Source of the DNA: JANSWO01 sp964351875
Lineage (GTDB): Bacteria > Pseudomonadota > Gammaproteobacteria > Pseudomonadales > Azotimanducaceae
Length of the DNA stretch: 20,038 bases
Assembly (NCBI GenBank): GCA_964351875.1
Contig: CAYGQC010000057.1
Span: 1 to 20,038, forward strand
Direction of reading: 5' to 3'
Below, piece by piece: positions 7,121 through 13,909 of this stretch. The notes below the pieces were generated by a model. That model was not told the origin of the DNA, made no database searches, and saw nothing but the letters and a program-made list of their open reading frames with translations. Both the position numbers and the translations under genes were made by a program. The stretch's first letter is position 1. Each line of letters begins with the position of its first letter.

Positions 7121-7276
7121 GAAGCGAAGCAACGACTTGGTGATCTCCCGGGTTTGAAGTACATGCCAATCCCCGAAGATCGCCACGCCAACGCGTTGCG
7201 TCGGCTCGCGAAGACGGTGATGGAGGAGTTGCCAGCCCAGAGCGACGAGATGCTCTCGAGCATGCGATGGTCCGCA
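7106..7276 (+). other. Coding-like but unidentified stretch, possible gene remnant
   Basis: The plus-strand frame is open from 7106 and reads LGDLPGLKYMPIPEDRHANA and then an alanine/leucine/glutamate-rich helix-like segment. From 7154 to 7276, 34 of 41 codons end in G or C, the bias of real genes here. It has no ribosome binding site or credible start, and it runs on antisense into the 3' end of the Lrp-type gene. It may be a fragment of a decayed gene or a repeated intergenic element. I do not recognise the sequence. Confidence 0.3.
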
Positions 7277-7747
7277 TCAACCTCGCAGGTGCGTCAGCGG
7301 CAGCTCAGTGGAGGACTTGAGGCATTCCATCGCGAACATCGACGACACATCATGCAGCGGGACTATCGCAATAAGGCGCTTGTAGACCCGGTCGTAGTCC
7401 TGGATATCGCGCACCACGACTTTCAGCAAGTAGTCGATGTCACCACTCATCCGGTAGAAGCCAATCACCTCTGGCAACTGGGCGACGCCATCGGCAAATC
7501 GCTTCAGCCAGGCATCGTTGTGTTCACTCGTCTTGATGGTAACGAACACGGTCACCGGCAGATCAAGCGCCTCGCTCGACAGCAGAGCAACCCGGCGCTC
7601 GATAACACCGTCATCCTCCAGCCGCCTGATGCGCCGCCAGCAGGCGTTCGTCGACAGATGTACCTTGTCCGCCAACTCCGCGTTGGACAAACTGCAATCC
7701 TGCTGCAGCAGCATTAGCAATTGGCGATCAATCTGGTCAAATTTCAT
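7277..7747 (-). CDS. Lrp/AsnC family transcriptional regulator
   Basis: The 156-residue protein begins MKFDQIDRQLLMLLQQDCSLSN, the standard Lrp/AsnC start. A winged helix-turn-helix follows at about 20-50 (SNAELADKVHLSTNACWRRI, RRLEDDGVI). The C-terminal RAM-type ligand and oligomerisation domain is recognisable from PEVIGFYRMSGDIDYLLKVV and the DYDRVYKRL helix. These proteins form dimers or octamers and respond to amino acids or other small molecules. I chose ATG 7747, with GGGAA eight bases upstream, because upstream residues do not match the family. It is divergent from the YeiH-type exporter, with 128 bp between the starts, which suggests that it controls the exporter and itself; that is inference from gene order. 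Confidence 0.9.
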   Translation of the reverse strand: MKFDQIDRQLLMLLQQDCSLSNAELADKVHLSTNACWRRIRRLEDDGVIERRVALLSSEALDLPVTVFVTIKTSEHNDAWLKRFADGVAQLPEVIGFYRMSGDIDYLLKVVVRDIQDYDRVYKRLIAIVPLHDVSSMFAMECLKSSTELPLTHLRG

Positions 7748-7875
7748 CGACGAAATTCCCATAAACTCAAATTTCTTCCCAAGCTTACCCCGACAATCGA
7801 CAAAATCGAGACAAACTTTCCCCATTCACCGCCTATGGTTCATGTACCGTTATCCAACTGCTGATCAGGCGATTG
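7748..7875. promoter_or_regulatory. Divergent promoter region between the Lrp-type regulator and the exporter
   Basis: This 128-bp spacer separates divergent starts and is more AT-rich than its flanks in its centre. It contains TCGACAAAATCGA (two TCGA blocks about 5 bp of CAAAA, near 7797-7809), a symmetric element that could be part of an Lrp-type site. No strong promoter hexamers stand out. Confidence 0.4.
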
Positions 7876-8847
7876 ATGGCTTTGCTTAACAGACTGTCAC
7901 TTCCCACGAACGCGCTGCACCTGCTGGGCCTGGCTGCGGCAATCGTACCGGGCCTTGTCCTGCAAAATCCGGCTGTGGGATTGATCGGCGGCGCAGCGTT
8001 TGTACTGCTGCTGGGCAGCAACCCGATCAGCCAGTCTTCCCACTACGCCAAGCTCGCGCTGCAAAGCGCCATTGTCCTGCTCGGGTTCAGCATGAACCTT
8101 GGCGCGGTGGTTGAGCTGTCGAGCACTTACGCGGGTGTTGTGACGGGCTATGTGCTGGCGACCTTCGCCATTGGCCTGCTCCTCGCCAGGCTGCTGAAGA
8201 TCGATCCAATCACGGGCGGCTTGCTAACCATCGGTACCGCGATTTGCGGCGGCACGGCCATCGCCGCGGCCGCTCCTCTGCTCAAGGCCGATCCGGGCCG
8301 GATCGGCGTCGCGCTGGGCGCTGTTTTCCTGCTCAACCTCGTCGCGCTGCTGACCTTTCCGCATCTGGGAAACTGGCTTGATATGAGTCAGACAGACTTC
8401 GGCGCCTTTGCCGCCCTGGCTGTGCACGACACCTCTTCTGTCGTCGCAACCGCCGCGATCTACGGCCAGGACGCGGCCGAGGTGGCCACCACGGTGAAGC
8501 TCGGACGAACCCTGTGGCTCGTGCCGCTGGTCATCTTTCTTGGCATCTGGCGCAATGGCGAGCGCGGCGGTGACGCGCTACGCCGCGCCAGCATCCCGCT
8601 GTTTGTCGTGTTGTTCATCGTCGCGGCCGGGATCGCAACCTGGGTGCCACTGCCTGCTCTTGCCGTCAGCTCTGCCGCTTCTGTCAGCAAGACGCTGCTG
8701 GTGGTAGCCCTGTTTCTGGTTGGGTTGGAGCTGAACCGGGCGACACTGACCCGGTTGAAGGGCCGCGATGGCGCTTTTGCCCTGGTGATCTGGCTAGTTA
8801 TGGCGCCGCTGGCCATGCTCGGCGTAATGGCGGTCAGCAGCGCTTAG
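7876..8847 (+). CDS. YeiH family (UPF0324) putative sulfate exporter
   Basis: The 323-residue protein is a polytopic inner-membrane protein of the YeiH/UPF0324 family. Family hallmarks are SHYAKLALQSAIVLLGFSMNL near the N-terminus, GTAICGGTAIAAAAPLLKAD in the middle, and FAALAVHDTSSVVATAAIYG followed by VKLGRTLWLVPLV. About ten hydrophobic segments are visible. Members are annotated as possible sulfate exporters, but transport is not well proven for most of them. I start at ATG 7876, which has AGG 6-8 bases upstream; a TTG directly before it at 7873 is an alternative. The gene is divergent from an Lrp/AsnC regulator. The YeiH of enterobacteria is instead next to a LysR regulator, so the partner here is different. 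Confidence 0.88.
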   Translation: MALLNRLSLPTNALHLLGLAAAIVPGLVLQNPAVGLIGGAAFVLLLGSNPISQSSHYAKLALQSAIVLLGFSMNLGAVVELSSTYAGVVTGYVLATFAIGLLLARLLKIDPITGGLLTIGTAICGGTAIAAAAPLLKADPGRIGVALGAVFLLNLVALLTFPHLGNWLDMSQTDFGAFAALAVHDTSSVVATAAIYGQDAAEVATTVKLGRTLWLVPLVIFLGIWRNGERGGDALRRASIPLFVVLFIVAAGIATWVPLPALAVSSAASVSKTLLVVALFLVGLELNRATLTRLKGRDGAFALVIWLVMAPLAMLGVMAVSSA

Positions 8848-8928
8848 CCGCGTCGATCGCTCGGCCGGGCATATCGATACAACATTTGGTTCTTTCCCGC
8901 CGGAGAGCTGCGCCACTATGTTGCGTGC

Positions 8929-9027
8929 ATGGAAAAGATCAAACAGACCGCTGCCAGCCAGACTTCCCAGGGCATCCTCGCGGTGACCGTGTTCCTGGCC
9001 TACGTCAGCCTGCCCTTCTTCAGCTAG
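8929..9027 (+). CDS. Possible 32-residue single-span membrane protein
   Basis: ATG 8929 to TAG 9025-9027 encodes a basic, polar N-terminus (MEKIKQTAASQTSQ) followed by one hydrophobic helix, GILAVTVFLAYVSLPFFS. The layout is that of a small membrane protein. It lies 81 bp after the exporter gene and upstream of a strong terminator hairpin. No good ribosome binding site precedes it; the GGAGAG at 8902-8907 is better placed for another ATG at 8918, whose frame gives only a 22-residue basic peptide. I do not recognise a family. The open frame could be chance. Confidence 0.35.
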   Translation: MEKIKQTAASQTSQGILAVTVFLAYVSLPFFS

Positions 9028-9094
9028 CTCTAAATCTATCTGCTCGCCTGGGTTTCCGAGGCGAGTTAGCCAGCGCAGCCCAAACACTGACCAC

Positions 9095-9129
9095 AACCAA
9101 AAACGCCCGCAGATGCGGGCGTTTTGGTT
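9095..9129. terminator. Bidirectional intrinsic terminator
   Basis: A G+C-rich stem with flanking A and T runs is formed by 9095-9110 (AACCAAAAACGCCCGC) and 9115-9129 (GCGGGCGTTTTGGTT) around an AGAT loop, with one unpaired A. T follows the stem on both strands, so it can end both the plus-strand exporter unit and the minus-strand ClpP-like gene, which converge here. Confidence 0.85.
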
Positions 9130-9146
9130 TCTATAGCAACGGAGCT

Positions 9147-9761
9147 CTAGTCAAGCTCGTCGATCGACGAGATGATTTTCCCAACCAGCCCGTACTCGAC
9201 GGACTCTTCCGGACTCATCCAGAAGTCTCGCTCGGTGTCTTCGACGATCTTCTCGTACGTATTGCCGGTGCGCTCAGCGATGATTCGATTGATGCGCTCG
9301 CGCGTACGAATGATCTCTTTGGCCTGAATCTGGATATCCGAGGCGTCGCCACCAAAACCGCCGGCCGGCTGGTGAATCAGGAAGCGCGTGTTCGGCAGGC
9401 AGTAGCGATGCTCTTTGTCCGTGGCCAGATAGATGTGCGTGGCGATGCTACCAACCCAGCCAGTACCAACGATGCGTACAACTGGCTTGATGAACTGAAT
9501 CATGTCGAAAATCGTGTCGCCAGATTCTACGTGACCGCCTGGAGAGCCGATAAACAGTGTGATCGGTTCATCACTGTCGTATGACAATGACAGCAGTTTC
9601 TCGGCGGTGCGCTGGGCAACGACCGTGTTGACTTCACCGAACAGTGTCAGCGTACGCTTGCTGAGCAGGCTGTTTTCCAGGAAGTTGAACTGCTTGGCGA
9701 CGTCCGGGGTGTCGGACTCATCGTCGAGCCTGATTTGTGCGTCGCTCGTTTGCTTGGTCAT
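9147..9761 (-). CDS. ClpP-like ATP-dependent protease proteolytic subunit (stand-alone paralogue)
   Basis: The 204-residue protein has the complete ClpP serine protease triad: S105 in GWVGSIATHIYLA, H130 in RFLIHQPAGG and D179 in DTERDFWMS. Other ClpP features are ITLFIGSPGGHVESGD and SPEESVEYGLVGKI. ClpP assembles as a tetradecameric chamber that degrades proteins fed by ClpX or ClpA. The active-site segment differs from the housekeeping G-x-AAS-M-x-x-x-L form, and the neighbourhood lacks tig, clpX and lon, the usual context of clpP. It resembles the second ClpP paralogue known from pseudomonads, so a specialised role is likely. The start ATG 9761 has AGGAG about ten bases upstream. There is no propeptide-like N-terminus that I can define. 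It is transcribed alone. Confidence 0.88.
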   Translation of the reverse strand: MTKQTSDAQIRLDDESDTPDVAKQFNFLENSLLSKRTLTLFGEVNTVVAQRTAEKLLSLSYDSDEPITLFIGSPGGHVESGDTIFDMIQFIKPVVRIVGTGWVGSIATHIYLATDKEHRYCLPNTRFLIHQPAGGFGGDASDIQIQAKEIIRTRERINRIIAERTGNTYEKIVEDTERDFWMSPEESVEYGLVGKIISSIDELD

Positions 9762-10064
9762 GCGGGCCTATCTCCTGTCATTACGATTGCGCCTGCCACT
9801 TTCTTGAGTTTCATCGGCGCTTACTGTCGCCCCAAAGAATCACGCTCCCGGGGACGAGCAGACTACACCAGCCTACTCACTAACTGTAGGCGACAGTCCA
9901 CACCCCGAAGCACGCCGTTTGCGCCAGCAGAATCGATGAAGCGACCTCATATATAGTGGCAGTCGGACACATTACAAGCCGCTGGAAGCACCATCGGCTG
10001 CCTCTTTTGCGCAGAGCCAACCGATACGTAGCCACCTGCGCCAGACAAGACTAAGGAGACAACC
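9762..10064. promoter_or_regulatory. Divergent intergenic region with a 9-bp inverted repeat
   Basis: This 303-bp region separates the ClpP-like gene and the esterase. It has no gene that I can support. ACTGTCGCC (9823-9831) and GGCGACAGT (9889-9897) are perfect inverted copies 57 bp apart, and ACTGT recurs at 9883-9887. TATATAGT near 9950-9957 could be a -10 box for the esterase gene, but no matching -35 box is clear. Confidence 0.4.
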
Positions 10065-10985
10065 ATGCCATTGGCACCGGAATACCAGGCCATGCTCGAG
10101 CAGCTTGCCGCCACCCCAGGCCCTTCGATCACTTCGATGAGCCCCGTCGAATCGCGTGCTTTATACGGGATGATGCGACCGGCGGACGAAGCCGTCTCCG
10201 TGGCCTCCGTTCGCAACGGCACGGCAGCGGGCCCCGCGGGCGATATCCCCCTGCGAATCTACCAACCCGGCACCGATGGGCCGCACGGGGTGGTGATCAA
10301 CTTCCACGGCGGCGGTTGGGTGTTCGGCGATCTGGACACCTCCGACAACGTCTGCCGAGGGCTTGCGATGGATGCCAACTGCGTCGTCGTCTCAGTGGAT
10401 TATCGGCTCGCTCCGGAACACCCTTACCCGGCAGCCGTAGAAGATGCCTGGGCGGCGACGCTCTGGGTCGCGGACAATCTGGATGACCTGGGCGGCAACG
10501 GGCGCATCGCGGTAACCGGGGAGTCTGCCGGCGGCAATCTCGCCGCAATCGTCGCTCGCAAGGCCGCCGAACACGGTGAACCGGCGATCGCACTGCAACT
10601 ACTCATGTATCCCGTCACGGACTTTGACCTGGACCGCGCGTCCTACCAGGAAAACGGCGAGGGTTACATGCTCGAACGCGAGGGCATGGCATGGTTCTGG
10701 AATCACTACTGCCCAGCAGACAAACGCGCGGAGGCGGACGCCTCACCGCTGCACGCGGTAAGCCTCGCTGGCGTCGCGCCGGCCATTGTCTGTACCGCCG
10801 AGTTCGATCCGCTCCGAGACGAAGGCAAGGCCTACGCCGATGCTCTCGCCGCGGCTGGCGTGCAGACGACGTATAGACAATACGATGGCCTGGTGCACGA
10901 CTTCCTGGCGATGGCGCATCTATTTCCTTGCTCCAAGGCTGCCATGGATGACGCCACGGCCGCTCTGCGCGACGCCCTGAACTGA
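10065..10985 (+). CDS. Alpha/beta hydrolase, hormone-sensitive lipase (family IV) type esterase
   Basis: The 306-residue protein is an HSL-type carboxylesterase. HGGGW (81-85) forms the oxyanion hole, GESAG (152-156) holds nucleophile S154, EFDPLRDEG supplies D248 and LVHDFLAM supplies H278. VDYRLAPEHPYPAAVEDAW after the oxyanion hole is a family signature. Such enzymes hydrolyse short- to medium-chain esters in the cytoplasm; no signal peptide is present. An N-terminal cap helix region (1-45) is included. The start is supported by AAGGAG seven bases before ATG. It is followed 40 bp later by a YciI-like gene and then by a TPR gene on the same strand, probably as one unit. The natural ester is unknown. 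Confidence 0.92.
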   Translation: MPLAPEYQAMLEQLAATPGPSITSMSPVESRALYGMMRPADEAVSVASVRNGTAAGPAGDIPLRIYQPGTDGPHGVVINFHGGGWVFGDLDTSDNVCRGLAMDANCVVVSVDYRLAPEHPYPAAVEDAWAATLWVADNLDDLGGNGRIAVTGESAGGNLAAIVARKAAEHGEPAIALQLLMYPVTDFDLDRASYQENGEGYMLEREGMAWFWNHYCPADKRAEADASPLHAVSLAGVAPAIVCTAEFDPLRDEGKAYADALAAAGVQTTYRQYDGLVHDFLAMAHLFPCSKAAMDDATAALRDALN

Positions 10986-11025
10986 ATCGCCCGAACCGCA
11001 CCAACGAGCTGAAAGGAGAAACTGC

Positions 11026-11313
11026 ATGTATGCACTGATTTGCCGTGACAAGGCGGACGGACTGGAATTGCGCATGGCGACGCGCGCCGAACACCTGGCC
11101 TGGGCCGGTGGCAATGCGGACAAGATCCACTTCGCCGGGCCGATGGTGGACGACGACGACACGACGCTGTTGGGTTCTGTCTTTCTGCTGACAACCGATA
11201 GCCGCGCCGAGGTTGAAGCGTTTAGCTCTTCAGACCCTTACACGAAAGCTGGCCTATGGCAGAGCGTTGAGATTCAGCGAGTTCGCCAGGCAATCCCACC
11301 ACCAGCCCGATAA
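11026..11313 (+). CDS. YciI family protein
   Basis: The 95-residue product begins MYALICRDKADGLELRMATR and has the YCII fold signature: a conserved H23 (RAEHLAW), the FAGPM strand, a GSVFLLTTDSRAEVEAF segment and the DPYTKAGLW motif with D70. YciI proteins form small ferredoxin-like dimers with a His-Asp pair. Their function is generally unknown, though some relatives are dehydrochlorinases or fusion partners. AAAGGAG lies seven bases upstream of ATG. It sits between an esterase and a TPR gene on the same strand. It may act on a small product of the esterase, but nothing in the sequence shows this. Confidence 0.88.
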   Translation: MYALICRDKADGLELRMATRAEHLAWAGGNADKIHFAGPMVDDDDTTLLGSVFLLTTDSRAEVEAFSSSDPYTKAGLWQSVEIQRVRQAIPPPAR

Positions 11314-11332
11314 GACGCTTCCCCTCGGAGTA

Positions 11333-11352
11333 GCGCTACGGCTGCGTAGCGC
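11333..11352 (+). other. Hairpin between the YciI-like and TPR genes
   Basis: GCGCTACG (11333-11340) and CGTAGCGC (11345-11352) form a perfect 8-bp stem around a GCTG loop, 19 bp after the YciI-like stop. No T-tract follows, so it is more likely an mRNA processing or partial-attenuation element than a complete terminator. Confidence 0.4.
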
Positions 11353-11424
11353 ATATTGCGGTCGGGACGGCGTTGCCGAAGCCGCCCCTAGCCGCCACTA
11401 CACAGCCGCCAGCGGAGACAACTG

Positions 11425-12747
11425 ATGACAAATGATATTCGCGGCGTGCCCGTCAGCTATGGCCACCCCGATGCGCTCGCCGGCTTCGAACGCGCGTTGC
11501 TCGCCTTCCAATGCTACGTCGGTGATCCGATGCTCGAGCTCAAATCCGTGTTGCGCGAACATCCGGATTTTCTGCTCGCCCATCTGTTCAGAGCATTCGC
11601 GCTGTACAGCTCTTCTGAAAAGCGCTTCGCAGTGGCAGCAAAGTCATCGCTGAGGAAAGCCGAGGCGTTAGCGCCGAGCGCGAATCCTCGAGAGGCTCAA
11701 CTCCTCGCCGCATTTAACAAGCTCGACCAGGGCAACTGGAAGGGAGCCTGCCAGACCATCGACAACGTGCTGATCGAGCATCCAACCGATGCGTTCGCCC
11801 TACAGAGCGCGCATCTGATGGACTTCTTCCAGGGCGACGCTCTCAATTTGCGCAACCGAATTGCTCGCGTGCTGCCACACTGGAATGCCGACACTCCAGG
11901 CTACGGTTACGTGCTGAGCATGTACGCATTCGGTCTGGAGGAGTGCAACGAATACGCCAAAGCCGAGTCGATTGCGGATCAGGCGCTCACGATCAACCCG
12001 AAAGACGTTTGGGGTGTACACGCAAAGACCCATGTCATGGAAATGACGGGGCGAGTTGATGATGGCATTCGCTTCATGACGAGCCGGGTTAACGACTGGT
12101 CACCCGACAACAATTTTGCCCTGCACAACTGGTGGCACCTCTGCCTGTTCTACCTGGATACCGGGGATGTGGAATCGATTCTCGCGATCTTTGATGAGCA
12201 GCTCGCTCCATACGCCGAGGACATCTCGATTGCGCTGCTCGACCTGACGGCGCTGCTCTGGCGCTTGCGCCTTCTGGACGTGGACGTTGGTGATCGCATG
12301 CAACGCCTCGCCGACGTCTGGGCGACCAAGATCGCCTCCGAAGCGGGGCACTACGCGTTTAACGATTTTCATGCCGCACTAGCCTTCGCCGATTGCGATC
12401 GAGCCGACGAGCTGGCGGCCCTCACAGGCGCTGTTGAAGCGGCAAACCTAACAGCACCCGACCAGCTAAAATCAATGAACACACGCATCGGTCTACCGCT
12501 CATTCATGCAGCCGACCGCTACCGCCAGGGAGATTACGCGGGAGCGCTTGAGCGATTCAGTGGGGTAAGGGATGGCGCGCGGGAGTTTGGCGGCAGTCAC
12601 GCCCAGCGAGATGTCATCACGCTATCTATGATCGAATCTGCGCGCCGCGCCGGCCAACGAAATACGGCACGCCACTATCTCGCCGACCGGATGATGGCGA
12701 CGCCGGAATCGGGTCTAGCCGATCGCCTTGCGAGGCGAATCGGCTAG
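11425..12747 (+). CDS. TTC38-like tetratricopeptide repeat protein
   Basis: The 440-residue protein is an all-helical TPR-type protein resembling the family of eukaryotic TTC38 and its bacterial homologues. Supporting segments are REAQLLAAFNKLDQGNW, VLIEHPTDAFALQSAH, a central NPKDVWGVHAKTHVMEMTGR and NFALHNWWHLCLFYLDTGD (230-248). The WWHL segment after an HVxEM segment is characteristic. No signal peptide or membrane span is seen, so it is probably cytoplasmic. GGAG seven bases before ATG supports the start. It is the last gene of the esterase-YciI group and ends 23 bp from the convergent MaoC gene. The molecular function of this family is not established; a scaffold or binding role is the usual guess for TPR folds. 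Confidence 0.85.
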   Translation: MTNDIRGVPVSYGHPDALAGFERALLAFQCYVGDPMLELKSVLREHPDFLLAHLFRAFALYSSSEKRFAVAAKSSLRKAEALAPSANPREAQLLAAFNKLDQGNWKGACQTIDNVLIEHPTDAFALQSAHLMDFFQGDALNLRNRIARVLPHWNADTPGYGYVLSMYAFGLEECNEYAKAESIADQALTINPKDVWGVHAKTHVMEMTGRVDDGIRFMTSRVNDWSPDNNFALHNWWHLCLFYLDTGDVESILAIFDEQLAPYAEDISIALLDLTALLWRLRLLDVDVGDRMQRLADVWATKIASEAGHYAFNDFHAALAFADCDRADELAALTGAVEAANLTAPDQLKSMNTRIGLPLIHAADRYRQGDYAGALERFSGVRDGAREFGGSHAQRDVITLSMIESARRAGQRNTARHYLADRMMATPESGLADRLARRIG

Positions 12748-12770
12748 ACAGCTCGCGCGATAAGACTCGA

Positions 12771-13193
12771 CTAGCCGTCGATGCGAGCGCAGGCGTAGCC
12801 CGAAAGAACGACAGCCCCGTCCTGATTAGTTGTCACCACATCCAGATCAACGAACATGTCATCACCGTCCTGGCGAATCTCTTTCACCGTTGCGGTCGAG
12901 TCGAGATCGTCACCAGGCCACACCTGATTGGTGAAGCGCACGCCGTACTTGGCGAGCCTGCCGTCCCCAACATAGTTAGTGAGCATGCCGCCGGTCATGC
13001 CCATCGTCAGCATGCCGTGAGCAAAAACCGATGGGTAACCCGCAACTTTCTTCGTAAACAACTCATCGGTGTGAACGGGGTTGTAGTCGCCTGATGCGCC
13101 AGCGTACATCACGATTTGAGTGCGCTTGAGATCTTCAACCAGGCGCTCGGAATACGTGTCGCCAACCTTCAGGTCACTTGCTTTTAAAGCCAT
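12771..13193 (-). CDS. MaoC family dehydratase (hydratase 2 domain)
   Basis: The 140-residue hot-dog protein contains the hydratase 2 motif MYAGASGDYNPVHTDE with the catalytic pair D36 and H41, followed by FAHGMLTMGMTGG. R-specific enoyl-CoA hydratases of this kind add water to trans-2-enoyl-CoA. ATG 13193 was chosen because AAGGAG lies six bases upstream and the protein starts MALKASDLKVGDTY; the frame extends to 13256 without support. It follows, 22 bp downstream, a protein with an N-terminal MaoC domain lacking this motif. The two therefore probably form a heteromeric hydratase, as in the Had and ChsH complexes of actinobacteria, with this subunit carrying the active site. A crotonase is encoded next on the same strand. 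Confidence 0.9.
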   Translation of the reverse strand: MALKASDLKVGDTYSERLVEDLKRTQIVMYAGASGDYNPVHTDELFTKKVAGYPSVFAHGMLTMGMTGGMLTNYVGDGRLAKYGVRFTNQVWPGDDLDSTATVKEIRQDGDDMFVDLDVVTTNQDGAVVLSGYACARIDG

Positions 13194-13215
13194 TGGATTC
13201 TCCTTGAGCGCCAGC

Positions 13216-13725
13216 TTATTGATCGACAGGACGTTCGGTGCGCACACCGACGCCACGCGCGGTGATCACCAGTTCGCCATTCTGATCCCGGTATTCGGTA
13301 ATCGACTCATTAAAAATGAGCTTCCCTGAGCGCTTACCTTCCTTTTCCCAGGTCTTGCCCGGAAGTACTTCGGCGGTCAATACGTCGCCCGGAGAAATAT
13401 GTCGGTGATACTCGAAATGCTGCTCGGCGTGCAGCCCACCGCCGCCACTTCCGCCGCCGCTGCTGTCACCCTCGCCTTCTTTCTTCGGCTTCAGTCCACT
13501 CGGGTTTTTGCCCGAGCCGAACCAGTCTTTTTCCGGGTCCGGACGAAGGAAGTAGTCCGGGTCGAATTGCGCGCTGGATTGAGCGAACGTCGGCGGCGCG
13601 ATGATTGCACCGGGCTCCGTATTCGCGGCGTAATCCGCGTCGTAGTAAATCGGATTCGTCTCGCCCACGGAGCGGGCAAACATCATGATGTGCGAAGCTT
13701 CAATTGGAAACTTGTCGACTGCCAT
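13216..13725 (-). CDS. MaoC N-terminal domain protein (FAS1-like dehydratase), partner subunit
   Basis: The 169-residue protein has the FAS1-like MaoC N-terminal domain: MMFARSVGETNPIYYD in the hot-dog helix, PPTFAQSS, and LHAEQHFEYHRHISPGDVLTAEV. It lacks the catalytic D-x-N-x-x-H of the neighbour, so it is probably the substrate-binding half of a heteromeric hydratase. A glycine/serine-rich loop at about residues 83-98 is normal for this family. The start at 13725 is supported by GGGGAG six bases upstream; upstream residues back to 14001 are unlikely to be translated, because they overlap the crotonase gene end. It lies between the active MaoC subunit and an enoyl-CoA hydratase, suggesting a beta-oxidation type operon. 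Confidence 0.87.
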   Translation of the reverse strand: MAVDKFPIEASHIMMFARSVGETNPIYYDADYAANTEPGAIIAPPTFAQSSAQFDPDYFLRPDPEKDWFGSGKNPSGLKPKKEGEGDSSGGGSGGGGLHAEQHFEYHRHISPGDVLTAEVLPGKTWEKEGKRSGKLIFNESITEYRDQNGELVITARGVGVRTERPVDQ

Positions 13726-13909
13726 ACGGCTCTCCCCCTGAAATCCCTGTGTTCGCGGCCACCGGTGCAGCCGCACGCCTTGCTGAGCGCTACGCGACCA
13801 TGCGGCGCGCGCGCTCGATAGAGCCTGGCAGTATATCCACGCAAGGGGGCGTTCCGCATGCTTTCCGGTAAATCGCTCGGCAGGCGAGCCATCCCGATGG
13901 ATCGCCTCT
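13726..13909. other. Spacer between the MaoC pair and the upstream crotonase
   Basis: This 184-bp stretch on the minus strand separates the crotonase stop from the MaoC partner start. I see no gene, strong terminator or clear promoter. The spacing is longer than within the MaoC pair, so a separate promoter for the pair is possible. Confidence 0.35.

Noticed and set aside
7154..7717. Plus-strand frame of 187 codons as a gene
   Set aside because: Most of it is antisense to the Lrp/AsnC gene. Only the part before 7277 is kept as an unexplained coding-like stretch.
8886..9584. Plus-strand frame of 232 codons across the terminator
   Set aside because: It runs through a strong terminator hairpin and antisense to the ClpP-like gene with its complete catalytic triad.
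13440..13500. Gly/Ser-rich tract in the FAS1-like MaoC protein as a novel linker
   Set aside because: A variable glycine-rich loop before LHAEQHFEYHR is normal in this family.
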